Assembly (NCBI RefSeq): GCF_019331675.1
Contig: NZ_JAHBBJ010000004.1
Location: 1-64,000 of the forward strand
Direction: 5' to 3'
DNA: 64,000 bases
Source: Bifidobacterium miconisargentati
GTDB lineage: Bacteria > Actinomycetota > Actinomycetes > Actinomycetales > Bifidobacteriaceae
The notes under the pieces: generated by a model
The model's database searches: none
What the model was told of the DNA's origin: nothing
What the model saw: the letters and a program-made list of their open reading frames with translations, nothing else
Made by a program: the position numbers and the translations under genes
Shown here: positions 1 to 7,585 of the stretch, one piece after another
Numbering within the stretch: the first letter of the stretch is position 1
How the letters are laid out: every line of letters begins with the position of its first letter

Positions 1-40
1 GATCAACCCCACCGCGTTCCTTCTGAACCCGTCGTCGTAA
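1..40 (+). CDS. possible C-terminal end of an upstream gene (partial)
   Basis: One plus-strand frame enters from the window edge and ends at a TAA at 38-40, giving about twelve residues (INPTAFLLNPSS). It may be the tail of a gene that starts before the window. The fragment is too short to identify. If real, it converges on the DUF2252 gene, which fits the hairpin repeat at 138-187 lying between the two. Confidence 0.25.
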   Translation, partial: INPTAFLLNPSS

Positions 41-137
41 CGACGCCTGCGATCCCCAGACATGAGAAACCGCACCTCCGATCACCGAACCAGAATTACT
101 CCAATCCAACAATCAGGGTGCGGTTCACATGCGGGTG

Positions 138-187
138 TGCTCCCCTCAGTCGTCTTACGACGACAGCTCCCCTCAGCGAGGGGAGCC
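138..187. repeat. CTCCCCTC-type hairpin repeat, copy A
   Basis: A ~50-nt unit with two nested hairpins: GTCGTC/GACGAC in the centre and CTCCCCTC/GAGGGGAG at the right. It is nearly identical to the right half of the repeat at 48721-48771. It may act as a terminator between converging transcripts. The rest of 41-234 shows only a weak 9-bp inverted repeat (68-76 with 117-125) and no gene. Confidence 0.8.
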
Positions 188-234
188 AAAAACACTCCGA
201 TACCTTCTTAAGGGAAGAGCGACTAGAGCCCGCA

Positions 235-1677
235 TCACGCGCAGTGCAGCTCGCCCTTCTTGAGCAGCTTCTTGAAGACGGCGTAGTCCTCGTCGTTCTG
301 CTCGGCGTAGGACACGGCGAACGAATCGATGGCCTGGTCGAATTCGTCCGTGCCGCCCATGTAATTGGCGATGGCGATGGAGTCGCCGGTGCGCGCGTGC
401 GCATGCGCCAGCGACCACGCGCACATGCGGGCCAGATCGTTCAGGCCCGAGGCATTGAGATTGTCGATGTCGATGGACCCCTTGCCGTTCCACAGCTGAC
501 GCACGTAGTAATCGCGCTTGCGGCCGTCCTCGGCCATGAAGCTGGACCAGCCCAGCAGCACGTCCGCCGTGGATTGGATGAGCTTCTGACCCTGGACCAC
601 GCGCTCGCCGTGCGTGGCGTACTTCGAGGCGCCGCAATAATGCTCCAGCACCGAGTAGGTGGCCTCCTTCATCTGGATCATCATCGGATCGTCGATGTCG
701 CGGGCGATCCACACGGACGTCCAGGCGCGCTGGCCCACCGAGCCCACGCCCACCACCTTGCGGGCCGCATCCTGATAGCGCAGATGATCGAACACCATGC
801 GGCGGTCGTCGTACAGGGAATGACGGTAGCTTTCGAACAGCGTGTCGATGCGAGCCTGCAGCGCCTCCAGGTCGGCGTAGTTGTCGAGCTCGTTGATGGG
901 TACCAGTTCGGGCGGATTCGACTTGAACCTCAGTTTGCCGTCCTCGTAATGGCACAGCTTGGCGGCGGCCGCGTCGTTGTCCTTGAGCAGCGCCTTCATG
1001 GCCGCCTCGCGCAGCACGCGGGACCGCTTGGACCCGGTGGTCTCGAAGCGGTCCAGCGTCTCCTCGACGTCCAGATGCTCGTACCAGGCGTCCAGGTAAT
1101 CCATTTCGGAGAACCACTTCATGCGCGTGCGATAGGTCTGCACGCACTGCCGCACGGCCGCACGGCGGTCCTTCTCCTTGATCTTGTTCGCGCGGCCGCA
1201 GATCTCCACGGACACCGCGAGACGCTTCAGATCCCACTCCCACGGGCCGATCGCCGTCTCGTCGAAATCGTTGATGTCGAACACCAGGCGCGCGGACGGG
1301 GAGCGGAAGATGCCGAAATTGCCGATATGCGCGTCACCCACGCACTGCACCGGGATGCCGGTGACCGGCGTCGAGGCCAGATCGTTGGTCATGATGAGCA
1401 CGGTGCCGCGGTAGAACGTGAAAGGGCTCACGCTCATGCGCTTGTAACGCAGCGGAATCAGCTCCGGCACGCGGATGGCCGATTGCTCCTCCAGCAGTGC
1501 GATGGCCTCGCGCCGGCCCTCGCGCACCTGCCAGGCGGCGTGCGCGTTGAGCGGTGCCTTGGTTCGTGCGGCGATGCCGGCGCGGGAACGTTCGCGTGGA
1601 CTTGCCGCCTGCTTCCAGGACGTGACATCGACGGGCGGATTGGGGGATGGGGTGAGATGGTCTGCTACTTCGCTCAT
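235..1677 (-). CDS. DUF2252 family protein
   Basis: A 480-aa soluble protein of the DUF2252 (PF10009) family, whose biochemical role is not established. Two family hallmarks are visible: GDAHIGNFG at about residues 114-122 and DINDFDE at about 134-140. Their spacing resembles the HGD...N and D...D catalytic and metal loops of aminoglycoside-kinase-like phosphotransferases, so a kinase-like fold is a reasonable inference but not shown. The ATG at 1677 is the first good start. The N-terminal ~45 residues are polar and probably disordered. The gene is divergent from glnA, with a 167-bp gap holding promoters for both. It has full family length and no sign of decay. Confidence 0.85.
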   Translation of the reverse strand: MSEVADHLTPSPNPPVDVTSWKQAASPRERSRAGIAARTKAPLNAHAAWQVREGRREAIALLEEQSAIRVPELIPLRYKRMSVSPFTFYRGTVLIMTNDLASTPVTGIPVQCVGDAHIGNFGIFRSPSARLVFDINDFDETAIGPWEWDLKRLAVSVEICGRANKIKEKDRRAAVRQCVQTYRTRMKWFSEMDYLDAWYEHLDVEETLDRFETTGSKRSRVLREAAMKALLKDNDAAAAKLCHYEDGKLRFKSNPPELVPINELDNYADLEALQARIDTLFESYRHSLYDDRRMVFDHLRYQDAARKVVGVGSVGQRAWTSVWIARDIDDPMMIQMKEATYSVLEHYCGASKYATHGERVVQGQKLIQSTADVLLGWSSFMAEDGRKRDYYVRQLWNGKGSIDIDNLNASGLNDLARMCAWSLAHAHARTGDSIAIANYMGGTDEFDQAIDSFAVSYAEQNDEDYAVFKKLLKKGELHCA

Positions 1678-1824
1678 AGCACTACCTTAACGCTTCGGGG
1701 AACAGGCCGGCCGCATGCGCCGGGGAAGTGGCGTGCGACTTGGACGGCCTGGACGAACCGCATTCCAGGGTTCACGAATCGGCCCCGAACATCACACGGG
1801 ATGTTAACGCCGGTCGTAACACGG

Positions 1825-1838
1825 CTATGGAACCATAG
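1825..1838. promoter_or_regulatory. palindrome and possible leaderless promoter of glnA2
   Basis: CTATGG-AA-CCATAG is a perfect palindrome ending 7 nt before the glnA2 ATG at 1845. It overlaps a possible -10 (CATAGT, 1834-1839), and no Shine-Dalgarno sequence lies between it and the start. The mRNA may therefore be leaderless, with the palindrome as an operator. A TTAAC...GTAAC pair sits just upstream (1804-1820). All of this is inference. Confidence 0.35.
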
Positions 1839-1844
1839 TCGATT

Positions 1845-3182
1845 ATGGATAAACAGCAGGAGTTTGCGCTGCGCACGGTCGAAGAACGCGACGTGCGCTT
1901 TATACGTCTCTGGTTCACGGATGTGCTGGGAACACTGAAATCCGTGGCGATCGCTCCGGCGGAACTGGAAGCCGCGTTTGAGGAGGGTCTCGGCTTCGAC
2001 GGTTCCGCCATCGAGGGCATGACCCGTGTCTCCGAAGACGATATGATCGTTCAGCCCGATCCCTCCACGTTCCAGATCCTGCCGTGGCGCGGCGGCCCGC
2101 AAGGCACCGCCCGCATGTTCTGCGACATCCTGACCCCGGACGGCGAACCCTCCCTCGGCGATCCGCGCCATGTGCTCAAGCGCGCGCTCGCCAAGGCCAA
2201 GGAGAAGGGCTTCACGTTCTACGTGCATCCCGAGATCGAGTTCTACCTGTTCGAAAGCCAGGACGACTGGTCCAAGGCCCCCACCCCGATCGATGAAGGC
2301 GGCTACTTCGACCATGTGCCGCGCAGCCCCGGCATGGACTTCCGTCGCGCCACCGTGAACATGCTCGAACAGATGGGCATCTCGGTGGAGTACTCGCACC
2401 ACGAGGCGGGCCCCGGCCAGAACGAGATCGACCTGCGCTACGCGGACGCGCTCACCACGGCCGACAACATCATGACCTTCCGCACCGTGGTCAAGGAGAT
2501 CTCGCTGGAGCGCGGCATCCATGCGAGCTTCATGCCCAAGCCGCTGGCGGACGCCCCCGGTTCCGGCATGCACACGCACCTGAGCCTGTTCGAGGGTGAT
2601 TCCAACGCCTTCTACGAGGCCGGCCAGGAATTCAACATGTCCCTGACCGCCCGCCAGTTCGCCGCCGGCATCCTCTACCATGCGGCGGAGATCTGCGCGG
2701 TGACCGACCAGTACGTCAACTCGTACAAGCGTCTGTGGGGCGGCAACGAGGCACCGAGCTACATCTGCTGGGGCCACAACAACCGCTCCGCCCTGCTGCG
2801 CATCCCGCAGTACAAGCCAGGCAAGGGCAACTCCGCGCGCATGGAGTTCCGTGCGCTCGATCCGGTGGCCAACCCGTATCTGGCCTACTCCGTGCTGCTG
2901 GCCGCCGGCCTCGACGGCATCGACAAGCAGATGCAGCTGGGCGAACCCACCAGCGACGATGTTTGGGAGCTCACGGACGGCGAACGCCAGGCCATGGGCA
3001 TCCAGCCGCTGCCGCGCTCGCTGGACGAGGCGCTGAAGATCATGGAGAAGTCCGACTTCGTGGCGGACGTGCTCGGCGAACACGCCTTCGGATACTTCCT
3101 GGACAACAAGCACCAGGAGTGGGAGGAGTACAACCAGCAGGTCACGCCGTTCGAGCTCAAGAAGTACCTGCCCAAGCTGTAG
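1845..3182 (+). CDS. glnA: type I glutamine synthetase, GlnA2-like
   Basis: Makes glutamine from glutamate, ammonia and ATP in the cytoplasm. The 445-aa length and the sequence match the short GSI-alpha/GlnA2 class of Actinobacteria rather than the ~470-aa GlnA1. The GS N-terminal motif FDGSAIEGM lies at about residues 46-54. The catalytic domain carries the PGSGMHTHLSLF and NSYKRLWGG blocks. The region where adenylylated GSI enzymes carry the modified tyrosine reads DVWELTDGERQ, so adenylylation control is not expected. The ATG is chosen by family alignment, because no ribosome-binding site precedes it and translation may be leaderless. A strong hairpin follows the stop. Family assignment is secure; the GlnA2 subclass is inferred. 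Confidence 0.95.
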   Translation: MDKQQEFALRTVEERDVRFIRLWFTDVLGTLKSVAIAPAELEAAFEEGLGFDGSAIEGMTRVSEDDMIVQPDPSTFQILPWRGGPQGTARMFCDILTPDGEPSLGDPRHVLKRALAKAKEKGFTFYVHPEIEFYLFESQDDWSKAPTPIDEGGYFDHVPRSPGMDFRRATVNMLEQMGISVEYSHHEAGPGQNEIDLRYADALTTADNIMTFRTVVKEISLERGIHASFMPKPLADAPGSGMHTHLSLFEGDSNAFYEAGQEFNMSLTARQFAAGILYHAAEICAVTDQYVNSYKRLWGGNEAPSYICWGHNNRSALLRIPQYKPGKGNSARMEFRALDPVANPYLAYSVLLAAGLDGIDKQMQLGEPTSDDVWELTDGERQAMGIQPLPRSLDEALKIMEKSDFVADVLGEHAFGYFLDNKHQEWEEYNQQVTPFELKKYLPKL

Positions 3183-3203
3183 TCGTCTCTTTGGCTTGTG
3201 CTG

Positions 3204-3249
3204 AAGGCCTCCGCGTCGTTCGTTGTTCGGTTCGATGCGGAGGCCTTTC
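3204..3249 (+). terminator. terminator after glnA2
   Basis: AAGGCCTCCGC (3204-3214) pairs with GCGGAGGCCTT (3237-3247), 22 nt after the glnA2 stop, followed by a short T-containing tail. A probable intrinsic terminator. Confidence 0.7.
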
Positions 3250-3257
3250 CTATGTCA

Positions 3258-3370
3258 GGCTCCCTTCTTTGAGGGGAACTGTCAGCGAAGCTGACTGAGG
3301 GGAGTCCCGTCCCTATACGATGCTCCCTTCAGTCTCACTGCGTTCGACAGCTCTCCTCAGCGGAGGGAGT
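3258..3370. repeat. paired inverted CTCCCCTC-type repeat, copy B
   Basis: Two ~50-nt units in inverted orientation (3258-3306 and 3321-3370), each with GAGGGGA/TCCCTTC arms and a central GTCAGCGAAGCTGAC-like hairpin. It has the same architecture as the paired copy at 48658-48771. It lies between the convergent glnA2 and DUF5067-like genes. No gene is seen in 3183-3545. Confidence 0.8.
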
Positions 3371-3428
3371 CTTCATGACACAGCCGCTCACTTCGTCTAC
3401 GGAAAACGAGCGGGACTTTGGGATTGAC

Positions 3429-3517
3429 GCTGGGTCCGGGGAATGTATGTCGTCCGACACACTCAAGGCCGTTCGGCCAAGCTTACGGTCTGACGACATA
3501 CATTCCCCGGACCCAGC
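3429..3517. repeat. 26-bp perfect inverted repeat (large stem-loop)
   Basis: The left arm 3429-3454 is the exact reverse complement of the right arm 3492-3517, with a 37-nt loop holding GGCC-TTC-GGCC and AAGCTT. The arms begin GCTGGGTCCGGGG. It lies 29 nt beyond the 3' end of the minus-strand gene at 3546. It could be a bidirectional terminator, a small structured RNA or a miniature mobile element. It lacks a clear T-run, so it is not a standard intrinsic terminator. Confidence 0.85.
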
Positions 3518-3545
3518 TACGTCATCAGGGCTATATAGTGCAGAT

Positions 3546-5024
3546 TCAGTCCAACGTGAACGTCGCGGTCAGCGGGGAGCTTTTCTCGTCGTACGGTGTG
3601 AAGGTGACGGTGATGGGGGAGTCTTCATCGCGCAGCACCACCGCGTAATCCACGGTCGTTTTGAGACCCGGCCGCATATTGAGCAGGTATCCGTTGTCCA
3701 CGAAACCGTCCGGCAGATCCATGTAATAGGCGTTCTCCAGTTGCACGCCGTTCTGCTTGATCTCTACCTTGCCGTAGCCGGACAGCGCATCGCTGACGTT
3801 CGATTCGTTGATCCAGTCGACGGAGATGATGGCGGTCGGCTCGTCGTCGATGTCGGAGGCTGGACCGCGCCTGGCACCGGCCAGCCTGAGCGTTATGGTG
3901 TCGTATTCGTCGGAGCCGATGGTGGTCATGCCCCTGCGGTCGCCGTCCGTGGCCTGCGGCGCCGCGGGAATCGAATCGGAGTCGACCTGCGTCCAGGTGC
4001 CGTCGCCGTTCGGGGTGAAGCCGGACACCACCAGCGGGCTGACACTGTACCGGGCATCCCGGTCGCTCTGCACGTAGATCGGTGTGGTTTCGTCGCGCAG
4101 CGAATAGGCCAATGTCGTGGTGAGGCTGCCGCCCGGCGCGACGTCGGTCTGCATGGAATCGGCATCGTAGCCGGGCACGTCCCTGTCGCGGGAGAATGTG
4201 ATCTGGTTCGTCTGCAGCCCGTTCTGATAGACCTCGGGCCAGGCGAGCGCATCGAACGTCAGGGGCTTGTCGCTGGTGTTCGTCCATTCATAGGAGACGA
4301 TCACCGTGGACCGCCCGTAATAGTCGGTCGGGCCGGACTTGGCGGAGGCGATGGTCATCGTGCCCTTGCCGTCGCCCGAACCATCGAGTATGTCGCCGGT
4401 GCGCTCCACGGTGGCCGGTGCGCCCGCCGTGCTGTCCGCGATGTTGCCGCTACTACTGTCGTCATCCGCGGCCGTGTCACCGCCGGAGCTACCTTCGCCA
4501 CCGTCGGCGACCAGTGCCTGCCATGATCGGCCGAAGGAGGAGAACCAGTCGGAACCACTGTCGAACAGCGGCCCGGCGAGGCCCCACACCACGGCGCATA
4601 TGATGACCACCCAGACGAATCCATGACGCTTCTTGCGCGGCTGTTTGGCGCTCTGCCGCGCGACGACCGGATTCGGCTTGCGGAAGGAACTCCGGGAGGA
4701 TGATGTGACGCTCGCGTTGGCGGCACGACCGTTGCCGCCGTGATGCGATACGGGCCGTTTCGTCGGTGTGCTGCCGGATTGGTTGTTCCGATCGTCCCGG
4801 CCGCTCCGATCGTCCCGGCCGCGCGCTGCGGACGAACCGCTTTTCGCCGGCTTGCGCGAGGCGGAGGCCCATTCCTTGGCCCGCTGTTCGGCCAGATCGC
4901 GCATCTGCTGCTTGGTCTCGACGATCCCGGACAGATACTCGGCCCGTTCGGACGGATCGATGTAGGAGGGCAGGCCATCCTCGAACGGGGAGACGTAATC
5001 GTCCTCATGCCGGAGCAGTCCCAT
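3546..5024 (-). CDS. membrane-anchored protein with duplicated DUF5067-like domain
   Basis: A 492-aa protein of unknown function. It has a basic, Ser/Arg-rich cytoplasmic N-terminus of about 130 residues, one membrane segment (about 135-153) and an acidic Ser/Gly linker. Two tandem beta-rich extracellular domains follow (about 215-320 and 365-490). Each has the same plan: a strand, EWTN or DWINES, EVYQNG or EIKQNGVQL, then a PG(G/L) turn and a strand (LAYSLRDE / YAVVLRDED). This resembles DUF5067 and related Ig-like domains of bifidobacterial and Gram-positive surface proteins. The ATG at 5024 has GAGGAGG upstream. The gene is divergent from the MFS gene at 5232. It could be a telokin-like surface lipoprotein relative, but there is no lipobox. 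Confidence 0.75.
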   Translation of the reverse strand: MGLLRHEDDYVSPFEDGLPSYIDPSERAEYLSGIVETKQQMRDLAEQRAKEWASASRKPAKSGSSAARGRDDRSGRDDRNNQSGSTPTKRPVSHHGGNGRAANASVTSSSRSSFRKPNPVVARQSAKQPRKKRHGFVWVVIICAVVWGLAGPLFDSGSDWFSSFGRSWQALVADGGEGSSGGDTAADDDSSSGNIADSTAGAPATVERTGDILDGSGDGKGTMTIASAKSGPTDYYGRSTVIVSYEWTNTSDKPLTFDALAWPEVYQNGLQTNQITFSRDRDVPGYDADSMQTDVAPGGSLTTTLAYSLRDETTPIYVQSDRDARYSVSPLVVSGFTPNGDGTWTQVDSDSIPAAPQATDGDRRGMTTIGSDEYDTITLRLAGARRGPASDIDDEPTAIISVDWINESNVSDALSGYGKVEIKQNGVQLENAYYMDLPDGFVDNGYLLNMRPGLKTTVDYAVVLRDEDSPITVTFTPYDEKSSPLTATFTLD

Positions 5025-5091
5025 GCGCAGCCTCCTCGGTGCGGTCGCCTTGGCGCTGCCACATCAGCGATTGATGGTTATTCGCAAAACC

Positions 5092-5111
5092 GTTCCCGGA
5101 AACCCGGGAAC
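5092..5111. promoter_or_regulatory. inverted repeat in divergent promoter region
   Basis: GTTCCCGG and CCCGGGAAC form an inverted repeat in the 207-bp gap between the divergent DUF5067-like and MFS genes. It is a plausible operator for a dimeric regulator, but no cognate regulator gene is adjacent. Confidence 0.35.
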
Positions 5112-5231
5112 ATATGCGATGGCAGAACCTTCTCGCTCCCTATTGTACGGGCGTTGCCCGCGTGTCTGAAGACCTTCGTTGTAGGGGTTGGCCAATACCA
5201 TGCAACACGGAAGAAAGCAAAGGAGTCCGCC

Positions 5232-6470
5232 ATGACCAACACCCCGGCGACCGCACCTCGCGAAACAACCGAAACCGCCAGGAACGACCGGTTCTTCACG
5301 CTGCCGGTTAACATCCTGATCTTCGCCAGCTTCATGCTGGGCCTGAGCGAGTTCGTGGTGGTCGGCATCCTGCCCGATATCGCGCAGGGACTCAAGGTCT
5401 CCGAGGTGACGGTGGGCAATCTGGTGGCCATCTTCGCCTTCGTGTACGCCCCCTGCACGCCGCTCGGCTCCGCGCTGACCGCCCGGTTCCCGCGCTTCCG
5501 CACCTATCTGACGCTGATGGGCGTCTTCCTGGCGGGCAACATCCTGTGCGCGTTCGCCCCGAACTATCCGGTGCTGCTCGTGGCGCGACTGCTCATCGCC
5601 TCCGTGTCCGGCACGCTGGTGGCCATCGCCATGACGTTCGCCCCGGACGTGACCACGGACAAGTACCGCACCAAGTTCATCGCCTGGGTGTTCTCCGGAT
5701 TCTCCATCGCCTCCGTGGTCGGCGTGCCGATCGGCACCTCGGTGGCCAATGCGTTCGGCTGGCGTTGGACGTTCCACATGATCAACGTGCTCACCGTGAT
5801 CCTGCTCATCGCCATGTTCCTGGTGCTGCCGCGCAACAGTCACATCATCAAGGTCGGCTTCCTCTCCCAGTTCCGTCTGTTCTTCGACCGCCGCATCCAT
5901 CTGGGCGTGTTCGCCGTGGTGTTCGGAGCCGCGTCAAGCTACGTGTTCTACACCTACCTGACGCCGATCATGCGCGACGAGATCCACCTGCCCGAACAGT
6001 ACGTGAGCCTGGGACTCGTGGTGTACGGCGTGGCCTGCCTGTGCAGCAACCTGACCGCCGGCAAGCTCGCCGAACACGGCAGGGGAGTGGAGCCGCTCTA
6101 CCATCTGCGCTGGGTGTTCCTCGTGCATGCCGTGCTGCTCGCCTCGCTGGCGCTGGCCCATTGGATCCCGCTCTACGGCGCCGTGCTGCTCGTGGTGCTC
6201 GGCCTGCTCATGTACCACTTCAACGCATCCTCGCAGGTGCTGTACATGGACGTCGCCGCGCAGTCGCATCCCGGCTCGATGAACCTGGCCTCCTCGCTCA
6301 ATTCGATGTCCTTCAACATCGGCATCGCCATCGGCTCTGCGGTCGGAGGCCTCGCCAACGACTTCCTGGGCCTGACCTGGCTTGGCCCGGTGGGTGCGAT
6401 TTTCGCCGTGCTCGGCATGGTCGTCACCATGCTCATGGGACCGTACGTGGGGCAGCACCCGGAGCGCTGA
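5232..6470 (+). CDS. MFS transporter, DHA1-type exporter
   Basis: A 412-aa inner-membrane transporter with about twelve hydrophobic segments. It begins with LPVNILIFASFMLGLSEFVV, the pattern of AraJ/YdhP/NepI-like proton-driven exporters of sugars, nucleosides or drugs. The substrate cannot be told from sequence. The ATG at 5232 is chosen over the long upstream extension because AAAGGAGTCCGCC precedes it and hydrophobic homology starts there. The gene appears monocistronic. Its 3' end faces the minus-strand gene at 6530 with about 60 bp between. Confidence 0.85.
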   Translation: MTNTPATAPRETTETARNDRFFTLPVNILIFASFMLGLSEFVVVGILPDIAQGLKVSEVTVGNLVAIFAFVYAPCTPLGSALTARFPRFRTYLTLMGVFLAGNILCAFAPNYPVLLVARLLIASVSGTLVAIAMTFAPDVTTDKYRTKFIAWVFSGFSIASVVGVPIGTSVANAFGWRWTFHMINVLTVILLIAMFLVLPRNSHIIKVGFLSQFRLFFDRRIHLGVFAVVFGAASSYVFYTYLTPIMRDEIHLPEQYVSLGLVVYGVACLCSNLTAGKLAEHGRGVEPLYHLRWVFLVHAVLLASLALAHWIPLYGAVLLVVLGLLMYHFNASSQVLYMDVAAQSHPGSMNLASSLNSMSFNIGIAIGSAVGGLANDFLGLTWLGPVGAIFAVLGMVVTMLMGPYVGQHPER

Positions 6471-6529
6471 ATCACCAGGACTGATGTCGGGCCGGACGCC
6501 GAACATATGGCACTGTCCGGCGGCCGGGC

Positions 6530-7585
6530 TCAGCGTGCCGAACCGAACCAGCCCGTGTAGATAAGCGAGAAATTGCGGTTGCCGTAGCTTGAGCAGGCGT
6601 CCCCGGTGCCGGTGCCCGCGGCGAGGGCCGCCACATTCGGTTGGTAGGGCGTGTAGATGTAGAGCAGCGCGGTCGCCTTGTTCTCGATGTACACCTGGGT
6701 GCCGCCACACGCCTTGTTCGGATGGTACTGGATGTAGTTGAGGTCGCCGGCTCGATAGCCGTACTGCTCCTCGTGCTCCAGGTAATAGCGGTAGCGTTTC
6801 GCCGCACCGTACATCTGCTTGGCGAACCCGTCGTAGGCGGGGTCGCAGTCGGCGGTATCCGGACAGCTCAGGCCCATCGCGGACCGCAACTGGAACGCGC
6901 TCGGGTTCACGGCCGTCACCAGATGCTGCTCCTTCTGCAGCACGGTGAGCAGCACCTTCTGGCTTACGCCGCACGCCGCGCCCGCGGCCGCGATGATGGC
7001 TGCGGCGCTTTGCCCCTTGCCTCCCGCATAGTCCTCGCACAGGCCGTCGCCCGATTCGTTTGTGGTGTCGAATGTCATGGATGCCAGTGAGCCGCCCTGC
7101 TGGTCGAGGAACGACTGGACCTCGGCCGCGCTCATGGCCGAACCGTTGAAGAACTGTCCGTCCGAAATGATGTCGCCGGGATTGAAATCGTAGGTCTGCG
7201 CCAGCTCCAGCTGCGCCTTCTCGGCGGCGATGACCGCCCCGCGCCAGCGTACGAAACGCACGGCGGCGATGACGAGCGCCACGATGACGATGACCGTCAC
7301 CGTGGGAAACAGCACCATCTTCAGCTTGCCGAACCAGTTCGCGCGGCGCCAGGCGCGCTTCAGCGGCCCTGCCTTCCGCCGGCGGGTGCCGCCGGTCCGG
7401 CGTCGATTGCGGGAAGGCGACGATTTCGCGGCCTTGGCGCGAGATGCGGATGCACGGCCGGCCTTGGCGCTACGGCTCGTGCCCGTTTTCCCGCGTCCGG
7501 CCGCGGTCTTCCCGGAGGCCGACGATGTGCCACGTCCGCGGCCTCCGGCGTTCCGCGAGGCCTTCGGAACCTTCCGATCGCTCAC
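6530..7585 (-). CDS. membrane-anchored lysozyme-like/hemagglutinin-related protein
   Basis: A 351-aa protein with a very basic Lys/Arg/Ser/Gly-rich cytoplasmic tail (about 1-88), one membrane segment (about 91-111) and an extracellular domain of about 240 residues. The domain carries GVSQKVLLTVLQKEQHLV, a Glu-containing helix like that of lysozyme-fold domains. It also has paired cysteines (CEDY, ACGV, SCPD, DCDP, KACGG, DACSS) and the actinobacterial ending SYGNRNFSLIYTGWFG. The GTG start at 7585 overlaps the hrpA stop as GTGA, so it is translationally coupled to hrpA. The ORF could extend upstream inside hrpA, but the overlap start is favoured. Substrate and activity are unknown; a role in peptidoglycan is inferred. 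Confidence 0.7.
   Translation of the reverse strand: MSDRKVPKASRNAGGRGRGTSSASGKTAAGRGKTGTSRSAKAGRASASRAKAAKSSPSRNRRRTGGTRRRKAGPLKRAWRRANWFGKLKMVLFPTVTVIVIVALVIAAVRFVRWRGAVIAAEKAQLELAQTYDFNPGDIISDGQFFNGSAMSAAEVQSFLDQQGGSLASMTFDTTNESGDGLCEDYAGGKGQSAAAIIAAAGAACGVSQKVLLTVLQKEQHLVTAVNPSAFQLRSAMGLSCPDTADCDPAYDGFAKQMYGAAKRYRYYLEHEEQYGYRAGDLNYIQYHPNKACGGTQVYIENKATALLYIYTPYQPNVAALAAGTGTGDACSSYGNRNFSLIYTGWFGSAR

Noticed and set aside
138..187. CRISPR-like repeat
   Set aside because: Units are single or paired hairpins at scattered sites. There is no regular spacer array and no cas gene in the window.
118..1938. 606-codon open frame on the plus strand
   Set aside because: Antisense to the DUF2252 gene and overlapping the glnA2 start, with no ribosome-binding site or domain.
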